Both the position numbers and the translations under genes were made by a program. The notes beneath the pieces were generated by a model. The model was not told where the DNA came from. It searched no databases and saw only the letters and a program-made list of their open reading frames with translations. Shown in pieces: positions 1 to 9,995 of a stretch of 64,000 bases of DNA (the stretch's first letter is position 1; each line of letters opens with the position of its first letter). This DNA comes from GYS-P2D sp964414425 (GTDB taxonomy: Bacteria; Bacteroidota; Bacteroidia; Chitinophagales; Saprospiraceae), in the NCBI GenBank assembly GCA_964414425.1, contig CAYPWL010000019.1, forward strand, positions 1 to 64,000, written 5' to 3'.

Positions 1-1511
1 GTCTGAAGTGTTAGCCCTTCAAGTTGTGCCAATGGGGTCTTGGGAGTGGCTATAGAGACCAAGATTGCAATTGCCACACTCGCCAAAAAGAAGAAAGATG
101 AAAATTTAAGGAAGTTCATATCGGCATATTGAAATAAGAAGCTGCCAGGATCCAACTTACCCTTGGTGACCTCCAATCCCAATCTCAGCGCTGCGATAAA
201 GAAACCCGCAAACAAGGTCGCTTGAGCACCCTGATAGTTGATACGGCTTGAGAATATCCCTAACAGAAATACCGCTGTGATAGGCGGAGCAATATATGCT
301 TGTACATTTTGCAGATAACCATAAAGGGCTCCATCAGCCAATTGCTCTATGATAGGCACCCAAGCAATACCGAGTAATACGACAACGAGAGTCGCCATCC
401 TCCCAACACGTACCATACGTGCTTCTGTGGCTGCTGGCTTAAGTTTCTTATAGATGTCTATGGTAAACAAGGTTGAGCAGCTATTAAACACTGAGGCTAA
501 CGATGACATCAGCGCTGCCATAAGTCCTGCCGCAACCAAACCTCTTAATCCTGCAGGTAATATGTGGACCAGCAGCATCGGAAACGCTTCGTCAGGTTTC
601 TCCCACATGAGTTCTCCTCGCATCTTTAACACCAGTGCAATTAAGCCTGGTATCAAGAATAAGAATACTGGCATCAACTTTAGGAAAGCACCGAAAATGG
701 CTCCTCGCCTTCCCTCCTTAAGATTCTTGGCGGTAAGGACTCGTTGTACTATAACTTGGTCTGTACACCAGTACCAGATACCGACGATAGATGAAGACAA
801 CACCAACCAATGCCATGGGTAGTTAGGATCGTCCATGGAGCGCCACATATTCATATACTCAGGACCGACTGTATCAACTACGCTGTTCCATCCTCCGGCA
901 ACATTAAGTCCCATATAAGTTAGGGTTGCCGCACCAATCACTAAGACGATCGCTTGTAATGTCTCCGTATATACCACCGCTCTCATCCCTCCAAGGATCG
1001 TATAGACTCCAGTCAATATCACCGTAAGCAAGGCCCCCGTCATGAATGAAATACCCAGTAGTGTAGAGATTACAATACCTCCAGCATAAAGGGTTACCGA
1101 TACCTTAGTCAATACGTAGGCTGCCAAACTGAAGAGTGACAGAAACCATCTCGTATTGGGACCAAACCGCTTCTCAAGGAACTCCGGCATCGTAAACACA
1201 CCGCTCCTTACATAAAATGGCAGGAATAACCAACCCAGGAGAATCACGATCCATGCATGGAGTTCGTATATCAGTAAGGGAAACTTATCACCCGCTCCAG
1301 ATCCTGCTAAGCCAACAACATGTTCTGATCCAATATTGGACGCGAAGATGGATGCTCCAACAACAAACCAGCCCATATTACGCCCGGCAAGAAAGTAGTC
1401 CTCGGAGTCAGCCTGCTTCTGTCTAATCACCCATGCTGCAATTGCCAAGAGCAGACCGAAATAGCCTGCAATAACTATCCAGTCTAAGGTTACTAAGTTT
1501 TGGTCAGACAT
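1..1511 (-). CDS. Sodium/solute symporter (SSS family, SGLT-like), C-terminus cut by the window edge
   Basis: An inner-membrane secondary transporter that would import a small solute, probably a sugar or related compound, with Na+. Reading back from the ATG at 1511 gives 503 open codons that run off the left edge, so the last helices are missing. The translation is a chain of hydrophobic segments. It carries the family hallmarks DYFLAGRNMGW after the first helix and SNIGSEHVVGLAGSG in the next, the region that forms the Na+/substrate site in vSGLT-type proteins. The start lies 11 bases after the stop of the molybdenum hydroxylase subunit, so the two are probably co-transcribed. The transported substrate cannot be read from the sequence; the context allows a substrate or product of the hydroxylase, which is inference. 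Confidence 0.88.
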   Translation of the reverse strand, partial: MSDQNLVTLDWIVIAGYFGLLLAIAAWVIRQKQADSEDYFLAGRNMGWFVVGASIFASNIGSEHVVGLAGSGAGDKFPLLIYELHAWIVILLGWLFLPFYVRSGVFTMPEFLEKRFGPNTRWFLSLFSLAAYVLTKVSVTLYAGGIVISTLLGISFMTGALLTVILTGVYTILGGMRAVVYTETLQAIVLVIGAATLTYMGLNVAGGWNSVVDTVGPEYMNMWRSMDDPNYPWHWLVLSSSIVGIWYWCTDQVIVQRVLTAKNLKEGRRGAIFGAFLKLMPVFLFLIPGLIALVLKMRGELMWEKPDEAFPMLLVHILPAGLRGLVAAGLMAALMSSLASVFNSCSTLFTIDIYKKLKPAATEARMVRVGRMATLVVVLLGIAWVPIIEQLADGALYGYLQNVQAYIAPPITAVFLLGIFSSRINYQGAQATLFAGFFIAALRLGLEVTKGKLDPGSFLFQYADMNFLKFSSFFFLASVAIAILVSIATPKTPLAQLEGLTLQ

Positions 1512-1522
1512 GCTATTGGGTT

Positions 1523-3784
1523 CTACGTAAACTTATATCCACTATTCATAAGTGGCAATTCTCTGATTCTTGTACCTGTAGCGGCAAATATTGCATTAGT
1601 CAATGCTGGTGCGGCTGGTGGTGTACCAGGCTCACCTACCCCACCGGGGTAATGATCATTTTCCATGATATGAACCTTAATAGCTGGAGACACATTCATC
1701 CTGACCATGTCATAATCAGGGAAATTACTCTGTATTACAGAACCCTTATCCCACGTGATCTGACCAAATAGCGCTGCCGATAAACCGAAAATGATACCAC
1801 CTTCCATCTGTGCTTCGATCGTATCTGGGTTGATATATACCCCACAGTCTACTACACATGCGAACTCATCTATTGAAAACTCTTGATCACCCGATTTGCT
1901 GATCGTACACACTTGACCAACGATTGACCCAAATGACTTATGAAGCGCAATACCTCTATATTTTCCATCTTGAGCGCCCCAGTTTCCAAGCTGAGCAGTC
2001 TGCTCAAGTACGGCCTTGAATCTCGGTGTCTCATCAAGTTTAGCTAATCTAAAACTAAATGGATCCTGCCCTACAGCATGTGCACATTCATCCATGAACG
2101 ACTCTGTAAAAAAAGCATTCTGCGAACTTCCCACACTTCGCCAAAAGCCCACTTGTATCGGGCTCTCATAATCGCTAAAAGATGTTCTCTTATTAGACAT
2201 GATATATGGCAAGTTAATTGCTCCTTCTGCTGTTGCTTCATCTTTCTTAGGACTCGGTGCCATAGCTGGAACGATTCTACTAAGAGCACTATGACTTACA
2301 GATTGAATTGCAATCTTATTATCCCAAGCGTCTATAGCTCCATCTTCCGCAACCACTGCCTTAAATCGGCTTAATGCGGCAGGTCGATACATATCATTTT
2401 TCATATCCTCTTCACGGGTGAAGACAGTCTGTATCGGCGTTCCTTTCATCTGCATTGCTACAGCTACGGCTTTCTTTAGAAAATCCGGTTCTCCCCGACG
2501 TCCGAAGCCACCACCGAGATAGGTGATATTGATTTTGATATTCTCTTTGCTGATACCTGTATCCTGAGCAATCATATCGAGCACTACTGATGTCGCCTGA
2601 TGGCCTACCCATACTTCTGCAGAGTCCTCATTGATAAGCACGGTGCAATTAAGTGGCTCCATGGCAGCATGGGCTAAGTAAGGCACCTTGTATGTTCCCT
2701 CGATGACCGCATCTGACTCTCCAATCACTACATCTACATCCCCCTCTGACTCTGGTGTCGCTATTGGCTCTGCGTCCAATAATTCTGTCAGCCGAGATTC
2801 AATCTCATCAGAACTGATAGCATCATTGCCTACATAATCTTCGACAGTCGCCATCACGAGAGTTCCATTCTTGGCTCTCCACGTATTGTCAGCTATGACT
2901 GCTGCACCATACTCAGTAAGTACGACTTTCTTGACGCCTGGCATGGACTCTACTTCATCGATATTGGATATATCTGTGATCTTACCTCCGATAACTTTCG
3001 GGTGTAGCATCGCAGCATAGAGCATATCAGCTCTACGGACATCGATTCCAAATTCTGCTGAGCCTGAGACCTTTTCTGGAATATCTAACCTTCTTGCTTT
3101 TGTACCAGCCAGTTTCCAATTTTCTCGCTTTTTCAACTCTGGCATGCCATCCAGATCAATATCTCTTGCTGCCTCCGCCAGTGCACCATAGCTGAGTTTG
3201 CTCTTATCAGCATTGTTGATGATGTGCCCATTCTCGGCAGTAACTTGAGAGCGATCCACACCCCATTTATCCGCTGCCGCCTGCTTGAGCATCTCTCTTG
3301 CTGTGGCTCCTGCATAGCGCATATTGTTGTATCCATCAGGTATAGATGTACTTCCTCCCGTACCGATTACAGGTAAGTAGGCGTACACTTTCTCCATAAG
3401 TGAATATCCCTTAAATGCATTAGGCTCCTCTTGAGTCAGCATGAACGTATTAGCATATGGTGACTCTGGTTGAGGATGGACGATTTTGATTTGATCCATC
3501 GCTATTTCCAACTCTTCGGCTACTAACATGGGTAGCGAAGTATAAACTCCTTGCCCCATCTCTGCACGAGGTATGGCAATGGTCACCGAATTATCAGGGG
3601 CAATACTTACCCAAGCGTTAAGCATGGCACCTTGTCCCATACCTACTCCGCTATACCTGCGAATTTTCTTATTCACATGTGCATTGAGCCCAGCCACACC
3701 TATCACCAGTCCTGTTGTCGCTACACCTCCCGTAATTAGGAAATTACGTCTCGTAAAGACTTTTCTTTTTTTATTATTTGCCAT
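1523..3784 (-). CDS. Molybdopterin-binding subunit of a xanthine dehydrogenase/isoquinoline 1-oxidoreductase family enzyme
   Basis: Large catalytic subunit of a molybdenum hydroxylase that oxidises aldehydes or N-heterocycles with water as oxygen donor. The 753-residue length fits the IorB-like branch. A twin-arginine signal (TRRNFLITGG, residues 11-20) followed by a hydrophobic stretch implies folded export to the periplasm. Molybdopterin-binding motifs are visible: GGGFGRRGEPDF in the middle, and GGVGEPGTPPAAPA near the C-terminus, which holds the catalytic glutamate. The 2Fe-2S subunit gene lies 25 bases upstream on the same strand. No FAD subunit is present, as is normal for this branch, where electrons usually leave through a cytochrome. 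Substrate unknown. Confidence 0.92.
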   Translation of the reverse strand: MANNKKRKVFTRRNFLITGGVATTGLVIGVAGLNAHVNKKIRRYSGVGMGQGAMLNAWVSIAPDNSVTIAIPRAEMGQGVYTSLPMLVAEELEIAMDQIKIVHPQPESPYANTFMLTQEEPNAFKGYSLMEKVYAYLPVIGTGGSTSIPDGYNNMRYAGATAREMLKQAAADKWGVDRSQVTAENGHIINNADKSKLSYGALAEAARDIDLDGMPELKKRENWKLAGTKARRLDIPEKVSGSAEFGIDVRRADMLYAAMLHPKVIGGKITDISNIDEVESMPGVKKVVLTEYGAAVIADNTWRAKNGTLVMATVEDYVGNDAISSDEIESRLTELLDAEPIATPESEGDVDVVIGESDAVIEGTYKVPYLAHAAMEPLNCTVLINEDSAEVWVGHQATSVVLDMIAQDTGISKENIKINITYLGGGFGRRGEPDFLKKAVAVAMQMKGTPIQTVFTREEDMKNDMYRPAALSRFKAVVAEDGAIDAWDNKIAIQSVSHSALSRIVPAMAPSPKKDEATAEGAINLPYIMSNKRTSFSDYESPIQVGFWRSVGSSQNAFFTESFMDECAHAVGQDPFSFRLAKLDETPRFKAVLEQTAQLGNWGAQDGKYRGIALHKSFGSIVGQVCTISKSGDQEFSIDEFACVVDCGVYINPDTIEAQMEGGIIFGLSAALFGQITWDKGSVIQSNFPDYDMVRMNVSPAIKVHIMENDHYPGGVGEPGTPPAAPALTNAIFAATGTRIRELPLMNSGYKFT

Positions 3785-3809
3785 GATATTGTCTGCTTGA
3801 AAAATTGAA

Positions 3810-4289
3810 TTAAATAGCGCCTAAGAGATCCGATGCTTGGCTTCTTAATTTGGCGGCAGTATGGATCGCCGCTCTGATCCTTGTGTAGGTTCCACATCTA
3901 CAGATGTTGGTCATTTTCTGATCGATGTCTTCGTCTGTCGGGTCTGGAATCTCATCTAATAGGGCTGTAGCCGCCATAATCATCCCGCTCTGACAGTACC
4001 CACACTGAGGCACTTGATGTTCTATCCAAGCTTGCTGTACAGCAGTGAGGTTTGCCTGTGAGCCTATCCCCTCTATGGTCATAATACTTTTTCCTTGAGC
4101 ATTGGCTACTGGAAGTGTACAAGTACGTACAGCGACTCCATCAATCATAACCGTACATGCGCCACATGATGAGACACCACAACCAAACTTGGTCCCAGTC
4201 ATATTCAACTTGTCACGTAATACCCATAGCAGTGGCATGCCTGGCTCAACATCGACTTGCACGGACTTACCATTTATTTTCAATTCCAT
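3810..4289 (-). CDS. (2Fe-2S)-binding subunit of the molybdenum hydroxylase
   Basis: Small electron-transfer subunit carrying two 2Fe-2S clusters. The N-terminal plant-ferredoxin-type domain has CGVSSCGAC (Cys 37, 42, 45) plus a fourth Cys in RTCTLPV. The C-terminal helical domain has CGYCQSGM and CRCGTY, the complete second cluster set. The length of 159 residues is typical. There is no signal peptide, as expected if it is exported by hitch-hiking on the Tat-signalled large subunit. It is the first gene of a three-gene run with the large subunit and the symporter, divergent from the TBDR operon. Confidence 0.93.
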   Translation of the reverse strand: MELKINGKSVQVDVEPGMPLLWVLRDKLNMTGTKFGCGVSSCGACTVMIDGVAVRTCTLPVANAQGKSIMTIEGIGSQANLTAVQQAWIEHQVPQCGYCQSGMIMAATALLDEIPDPTDEDIDQKMTNICRCGTYTRIRAAIHTAAKLRSQASDLLGAI

Positions 4290-4501
4290 AATAATTCAAT
4301 TCGTTGTATGAAAACAAGTTAAATAATATCCTTAACAGAGTACCTCTATTGTATAGTGATTTATTGACGGACAATTAAATGTATCGGCTCTGAGTCGGCA
4401 CTCCAACATTAGCACGACTCTGTTTTCTTGGATATCACAAAATAACCTAAGCCAATCTATGTAGTCTCTCCATAAGGCTTATTTTAGCAGCATCTAACCG
4501 A

Positions 4502-7249
4502 ATGAAAAAACTATTGCCAATGAGCGCATTTATCAAAGACTTCTTAATTCTTTGTGCTTCAATACTTTTTGTTTGTACACAGCTAATTGGTCAAAAAGAT
4601 GCTCCTGTTCTGACACAACGAGCTTCCTTGGATGTACAGGATGTTACCCTCTCACAGCTTTTAGATGATATTAAATCGCAAGCTGACGTAAGGTTCTTTT
4701 ACAAGGCATCAGATCATAGTGATCACAAGTTCAGCTTCACCGCTAAGGAAGAAACTCTGACTTCGATCTTGGATCAGGTACTTGCTCCCTTAAACTACTC
4801 CTACCTTGTCTATAAGGATGACGATGTGGTGATCGTCCCAAGTTACTTAGCGACTAATGAATTTAGCGCGTCCTACTTCAAGCTTCTTGAAGAAAACCAA
4901 AATGAAGAACAAGAAGGAACCAGAAGTAGAAGAGATCTCGTAGTCGGCGAAATAGAAAATCTAAAGCCATCGGGTCGAGCTCTTGTCACTGGGGCGGTCA
5001 GAGATGCCGACACCAATGAAAGAATCTTTGGTGCGACGATACAATGGTTGAATACTACAAGCAGTGATGTGACTGATCTCAAAGGCACATTTAATACTGA
5101 AGTGGAAGTAGGTGAGCAGATTATCCAAGTTCAGTTCATCGGATACCAGACATTAACTGAAAAAGTAACGGTGTTATCAGATGGCGATATTAGACTTAAG
5201 CTTTTTAAAGAAGCTATATCTCTCGAGGAAATCGTGATCAGCGAACGATCTGCTAATGATCAAGTACAGAACACACAGATCAGTGTAGAGCGTCTAACTG
5301 TAGCTGAGATCGAAAAGCTCCCATCCTTCTTAGGAGAGCCTAATGTAATTCAAAGCTTATTGATTCAACCAGGTGTAAGCTCAGTGGGTGAAGGTTCGAT
5401 AGGATTTAATGTACGTGGAGGAGATGTGGATCAAAATCTCATCGTGCAAGATGATGCCATGATATTTAACACCTCTCATGCACTTGGTTTTTTCAGCACA
5501 TTCAACACAGACTTGATAAAAGCTGTGGATCTATACAAAGGCATCATGCCTGCGGAATTTGGTGGACGTTTGGCCTCAGTCCTCGATGTAGAGATGCGGG
5601 ATGGCGATTTTGACGACTTTAAGTTAAACGCAGGAATAGGTGCCGTATCTGGAAAGGTAGCATTGGAAGGCCCAATCAAAAAAGGGAAAACATCATTTAT
5701 CACTGGCTTTCGGACCAGTTACAGTGACTGGGTGCTCGGAATAACCAGCGTACCAGAAGTACAAAATAGTTCTGCTTCTTTCCTCGATTGGAATGGGCGA
5801 ATCACACACCGCATATCTGATAAGTCATCTTTGATTCTATCAGCATATGTTGCCAACGATAATTTTGTCTTCAACAATGATTTTGGGTTTGATTATAGCA
5901 CACGTCTGGGTCAGGTGATCTACAAGAATGCCTTTGGTCCTAAGTTATTCAGCCAAACGACTTTATCAATTTCGGATTACTCCAGTATACAGAATGACTT
6001 TGACCCGATCACTGCTTCTGACTTTGAGAATAAAATCACATACGGTAAGTTCAAAGAAAAGATAGACTATACTGTTAATGACGATCTCGAGTTTACAACT
6101 GGATTTTCTGGAATCCTTTATATATCAGATCCTGGAAGACGTATACCAACACTGGAGTCAGCAGAAAGTCTTGCTGCCGAGCTCGAACAAGAAAGAGGTT
6201 TAGAAGCATCCATCTTTGGTGATGTGAATTATACGCTCAGCGATAAATTCTCTATTTCTGTGGGCCTAAGGATCAGCAGCTTTCATAATTTTGGTCCTGC
6301 TGAAGTATTTGAATATGACGGAGAGCGCTTAGTCGAAAACATAGTAGATACACTCAGTTTTGATGGTGGTATATTCGATTCATTTTATGGGATTGAGCCA
6401 AGGGCCTCATTCAGGTATTCTCTGGACGATTCGAGATCAATTAAGGCCGGCTACAGTCGCACGACACAGTATATTAATCAGATATTTAACACCGATAGTC
6501 CGACGCCAACTTCTCAATGGCAGTTGAGCAATAGACATATACTTCCTACACGGTCTCATAATGTATCCTTAGGGTATTTTCAAAACTTTGCAGACAACAA
6601 TGTAGAGGCATCGGTTAGTGTATTTGCCCGTCAAATCGATCAACTATTTGATTATCGCGACTTTGCAAATCTATTAGTCAATGATCACCTGGAAACAGAA
6701 CTCTTAGATGGGGAGGGACGAGCATACGGCCTTGAATTCAGCTTAACGAAAAAGACAGGCGTAATTAATGGAACTTTTGCCTACACGTTCTCCAGATCTC
6801 AACGCTTAGTGGAAGGGATCAACCGAGGTGAATGGTATTCCAGTAATTTTGACAAACCCCATGAAGCATCGTTGGTACTTAACTATCAACCTAATCAACG
6901 AAATAGTGTGGCTATAAATATGACCTATGCGTCAGGTCGACCTACGACTCCTCCCGTTGCAGGATTTGTAACTCCACAGAATGCTTTCGTACCCATCTTT
7001 GCAGAACGTAATCAACGAAGAATCCCTGATTTTAGACGTATTGATGTGTCCTATACATTGGGTGAAGATTACAAGAAAGACAAGAACTTTAGACTTAGTT
7101 GGACATTCTCAATCTATAATGTTTTAGGAAGAGAAAATGCCTTTTCAGTATTCTTTAATCGAGGGGCCTTTAATTTACCAAGGGCCCAACAGTTAGCTAT
7201 TCTTGGCAATGCATTTCCATCAATCACCTTTCACTTAGAATTATTATAA
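4502..7249 (+). CDS. TonB-dependent receptor with STN and carboxypeptidase-like regulatory domains
   Basis: Outer-membrane transporter of 915 residues, energised through TonB. Order: signal peptide (about 1-30), an STN-type domain (about 40-110; DVQDVTLSQLLDDIK and VRFFYKASD), a carboxypeptidase-like beta-sandwich (about 155-235), plug (about 255-370, with VRGGDVDQN), then a long beta-barrel ending in the terminal strand ITFHLELL. An STN domain is often found in receptors that signal to FecR/sigma pairs, but no such pair is adjacent, so here it may be only structural. The stop overlaps the next start by one base (TAATG), so it leads a coupled four-gene operon. Substrate unknown; DUF4249 partners are common for this receptor class. 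Confidence 0.93.
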   Translation: MKKLLPMSAFIKDFLILCASILFVCTQLIGQKDAPVLTQRASLDVQDVTLSQLLDDIKSQADVRFFYKASDHSDHKFSFTAKEETLTSILDQVLAPLNYSYLVYKDDDVVIVPSYLATNEFSASYFKLLEENQNEEQEGTRSRRDLVVGEIENLKPSGRALVTGAVRDADTNERIFGATIQWLNTTSSDVTDLKGTFNTEVEVGEQIIQVQFIGYQTLTEKVTVLSDGDIRLKLFKEAISLEEIVISERSANDQVQNTQISVERLTVAEIEKLPSFLGEPNVIQSLLIQPGVSSVGEGSIGFNVRGGDVDQNLIVQDDAMIFNTSHALGFFSTFNTDLIKAVDLYKGIMPAEFGGRLASVLDVEMRDGDFDDFKLNAGIGAVSGKVALEGPIKKGKTSFITGFRTSYSDWVLGITSVPEVQNSSASFLDWNGRITHRISDKSSLILSAYVANDNFVFNNDFGFDYSTRLGQVIYKNAFGPKLFSQTTLSISDYSSIQNDFDPITASDFENKITYGKFKEKIDYTVNDDLEFTTGFSGILYISDPGRRIPTLESAESLAAELEQERGLEASIFGDVNYTLSDKFSISVGLRISSFHNFGPAEVFEYDGERLVENIVDTLSFDGGIFDSFYGIEPRASFRYSLDDSRSIKAGYSRTTQYINQIFNTDSPTPTSQWQLSNRHILPTRSHNVSLGYFQNFADNNVEASVSVFARQIDQLFDYRDFANLLVNDHLETELLDGEGRAYGLEFSLTKKTGVINGTFAYTFSRSQRLVEGINRGEWYSSNFDKPHEASLVLNYQPNQRNSVAINMTYASGRPTTPPVAGFVTPQNAFVPIFAERNQRRIPDFRRIDVSYTLGEDYKKDKNFRLSWTFSIYNVLGRENAFSVFFNRGAFNLPRAQQLAILGNAFPSITFHLELL

Positions 7250-8325
7250 TGAGATATATTATTCGGTTTACAGCATTACTCTTATTCGTGATCGGTATAC
7301 AGGGATGTATATCTGATATAGAATTTGATCCTATCAATAACATCGAGGATACTTTGGCGATCCAAGGTCAATTTGCCCAAGGTGATCCCCATGTATTTAC
7401 TGCTCGGATCGGAAGAGTACGAGATTTTTCGGGGAGATCTATTCCAATAGTCGTACGAGAGGTGGTCCTATCCAATGAGATGGGTCAGGAAGTGGTTATC
7501 CCTAATACAAATAACGAAAACTACGCTCTCGAGATACCTGCTAACTCACCAGATTTTGTTGTGGAGGAGTTTATGACGTTTAATCTGAGAGTCAGGACTG
7601 CCGATGGAAGAATCTATCAATCTACTGATGAGCCATTACTTCCAGTGCCAGTTGTTGAGGAGGCCAACGCATCAGTAGTAGAACGAGAGACTGTAGGAGC
7701 CGCAGACCGTATTGTTTTGCAACCGATGTTATCATACTCTGTAAATACTGGATTGACGATGCCTAACTCTGATGAGTTAATTGGTGTGAGATGGACATTT
7801 TCAGAAACTTTCCAATTGACAGATACGCCACCTGATGGCAGTGAACCCAAGTCTTGTTTTATCACACAGAATCTAGGCGCTGCCGATGAGATAGTTGTTG
7901 ATCCGAGTACGCTTGGTCTTACTAGATTAGATGATTTTATCCTATTTGAAAGATCTATTGGAAGCACTTACGCTGAGGGGAATTACTTCACGATTTTACA
8001 GTCTTCGCTCAGCCCGGGTGCCTTAGAATACTTTAGTGCCATCAGTAATATTATCGTTAGGGACGGCAATATATTTGAGAGTCCAGCAGGGCGTATCATT
8101 TCGAATTTCTCAAATGTTGACGACCCAGAAGACGAGGTGTTTGGATATTTCTATGCGACCCAAATAGATACGGCTCGTGTGTTTTTGACACCCGCAGATA
8201 TTGGTCCTAACGTCACACCAAGATGTCCCCCGAACTCAATGCGACCGGTAGAATGCCCAGATCAAGCCTGTTGTGACTGCTTAACTGAAGACAATAGTAC
8301 TCTCGAACGACCTGAGTGGTGGTAA
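7249..8325 (+). CDS. DUF4249 lipoprotein (first copy)
   Basis: Surface or periplasmic lipoprotein of 358 residues. The signal peptide ends in a lipobox (GIQGC, Cys about 20) followed directly by ISDIEFDP. DUF4249 proteins accompany TonB-dependent receptors in Bacteroidota and are presumed substrate-handling partners; no biochemical role is established. The C-terminal part is Cys-rich (CPPNS...CPDQACCDC) and ends in LERPEWW. It is translationally coupled to the receptor by a one-base overlap. It is clearly related to the second copy at 9996, which has the same N-terminal ISxxEFxP and C-terminal CxDCL...PxWW pattern. Confidence 0.9.
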   Translation: MRYIIRFTALLLFVIGIQGCISDIEFDPINNIEDTLAIQGQFAQGDPHVFTARIGRVRDFSGRSIPIVVREVVLSNEMGQEVVIPNTNNENYALEIPANSPDFVVEEFMTFNLRVRTADGRIYQSTDEPLLPVPVVEEANASVVERETVGAADRIVLQPMLSYSVNTGLTMPNSDELIGVRWTFSETFQLTDTPPDGSEPKSCFITQNLGAADEIVVDPSTLGLTRLDDFILFERSIGSTYAEGNYFTILQSSLSPGALEYFSAISNIIVRDGNIFESPAGRIISNFSNVDDPEDEVFGYFYATQIDTARVFLTPADIGPNVTPRCPPNSMRPVECPDQACCDCLTEDNSTLERPEWW

Positions 8326-8336
8326 AATAAAAGATC

Positions 8337-9989
8337 ATGAAACAATTAGTAGCAATTATAATTCTCATCACCTGCTTCTGGATGCAAGCCGATGCCCAAG
8401 GTGATTCGTTCGTTGTACAACTGAACAAACCTTATTATAGTCAAGGTGAAGAAATTAACTATAAGCTCTTCTTACCCACAGCATTCGCCGAGCAGACTCT
8501 CGCTATAAATATCCGACTCTACAAGAATGGCGACCTCCTTGCTCAGTTTTATAATCGAGCAGCAGCGAGTACTTCAATATCTGGTGCTATTGATATACCT
8601 GTAGACTATGACAATGGCGATTATCAACTTGCATTTTTTATAGCAGATGCTGCCCAAAAGATCACAGAGAATATCGGAATTATAGACTTCCCTATATACA
8701 ATGATCTCTCTGAAGGAGAGCTTGTTGTCTCAGATGGATACCAATCTGACGATAGTCATGAAAGTTCATTGACTATTGCTGCTAAGTTTGATTCGATAGT
8801 CGGTGCCCGAACGAATCAAAAAATCTCATTAGTTGTCCTTGACGAGGATAATAATCCAGTACCTGCTGAATATTCAGTGAGCATACTCGATAAGGCTCTG
8901 GTGTTCGGCGAACAGGAGGTATTTATGAGCCTGACAAAGCAGAGCGATTATACTATTACGAGTCCAAGTCAAAAACTTTTTTTTCAAGGGCTTGTAACTG
9001 ACAATAGCAATACTCCATTAGAACTCAAAATCATGGGTGTATGGAGTATCGAAGCACAGAAATTTTCATTTGCCAAGAGTAATGCCAAAGGTCAGTTCTT
9101 CTTTGAGTTGGATGATTTTGAAGGCGAACAGAATATTCAGTTCGTGCGATATGATCATTCCCTTGACAATCTAAACTACAAGCTCCTCGAACCTTCGCTT
9201 AACTCGCCAGATAAGCGTGCTAACATAGGACCAGAGTACATAGCAGAATATTTAGCTGAGAGTCGAACAAGAAGGAAATTAGCCCAGTATTTTGGGTACA
9301 CTCAGGATAAGAGTCAGATGAGTAATTCTATCAATAATGCTGAGGAACTTAAGCCCAATGTATACTATCAGCTCTCCGAATATAAACGATTTGAAACTAT
9401 AGGTAATTTTATCAAAGAGCTTTCGACGGCCTTGAGCTTTAAGGTTGATGATGACGGACTCTATACCGCCAAAATGACAAACCCGAAGTCAAGAAGAATA
9501 GGAGACTTTTATCTTGGAGAAACTCCAATATTTATCATTGACGGCATGGTCAGTCGTAATCCAAATTTTGTAGGGAGCATCCCTTTTGATGACGTGAAGG
9601 ATATCAAACTCTACTACGATCTTAAGAAACTACGTAAGATGTATAATGTAATGGGTAGAGATGGAGCTGTCATCGTACAAACTAAGCTTCCTAATTTTAG
9701 ACTGGACGAAGATGAAGCAGCAGACATATTTAAATTGAATGGATTACAGCCAAAAGATGATGTCATGAAGCTCAACCCCGCTGTTGTCTCTCCTGATAGT
9801 ACAAGTCCGATGTTCTCCCCTACTATTTACTGGAATCCAAGTATTACAGCAGATGATACGGGCAGAGCCCAGTTTAACTTTTATCATACTGATGATATTG
9901 GCACATTCGTGATGATGATATTAGCCCGTACAGAGGATGGTCAGCTTGTGTCAAGAATTGTAGAATATACCGCACAAGCAGAAGAGTAG
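8337..9989 (+). CDS. Secreted protein with MG2-like, carboxypeptidase-like and plug-like domains
   Basis: 550 residues with a signal peptide (about 1-20). Residues about 25-105 resemble a macroglobulin MG2-type beta-sandwich (LNKPYYSQGEEINYKLFLP). About 215-270 looks like a carboxypeptidase regulatory fold. About 390-450 resembles an isolated TonB receptor plug (PIFIIDGMVSR...GAVIVQTK). There is no beta-barrel after the plug, so it is not itself a transporter. Proteins of this build occur next to Bacteroidota receptors and are thought to work at the outer membrane. It sits between the two DUF4249 copies with spacers of 11 and 6 bases, in one operon. The domain calls are by eye; the function is inference. 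Confidence 0.8.
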   Translation: MKQLVAIIILITCFWMQADAQGDSFVVQLNKPYYSQGEEINYKLFLPTAFAEQTLAINIRLYKNGDLLAQFYNRAAASTSISGAIDIPVDYDNGDYQLAFFIADAAQKITENIGIIDFPIYNDLSEGELVVSDGYQSDDSHESSLTIAAKFDSIVGARTNQKISLVVLDEDNNPVPAEYSVSILDKALVFGEQEVFMSLTKQSDYTITSPSQKLFFQGLVTDNSNTPLELKIMGVWSIEAQKFSFAKSNAKGQFFFELDDFEGEQNIQFVRYDHSLDNLNYKLLEPSLNSPDKRANIGPEYIAEYLAESRTRRKLAQYFGYTQDKSQMSNSINNAEELKPNVYYQLSEYKRFETIGNFIKELSTALSFKVDDDGLYTAKMTNPKSRRIGDFYLGETPIFIIDGMVSRNPNFVGSIPFDDVKDIKLYYDLKKLRKMYNVMGRDGAVIVQTKLPNFRLDEDEAADIFKLNGLQPKDDVMKLNPAVVSPDSTSPMFSPTIYWNPSITADDTGRAQFNFYHTDDIGTFVMMILARTEDGQLVSRIVEYTAQAEE

Positions 9990-9995
9990 ATACAC

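Noticed and set aside
454..822. Plus-strand frame of 122 codons at the left end
   Set aside because: Antisense to the Na+/solute symporter, whose membrane segments and motifs are convincing on the minus strand.
7617..7967. 116-codon minus-strand frame inside the first DUF4249 gene
   Set aside because: Antisense shadow of a well-supported lipoprotein gene; no coding character.
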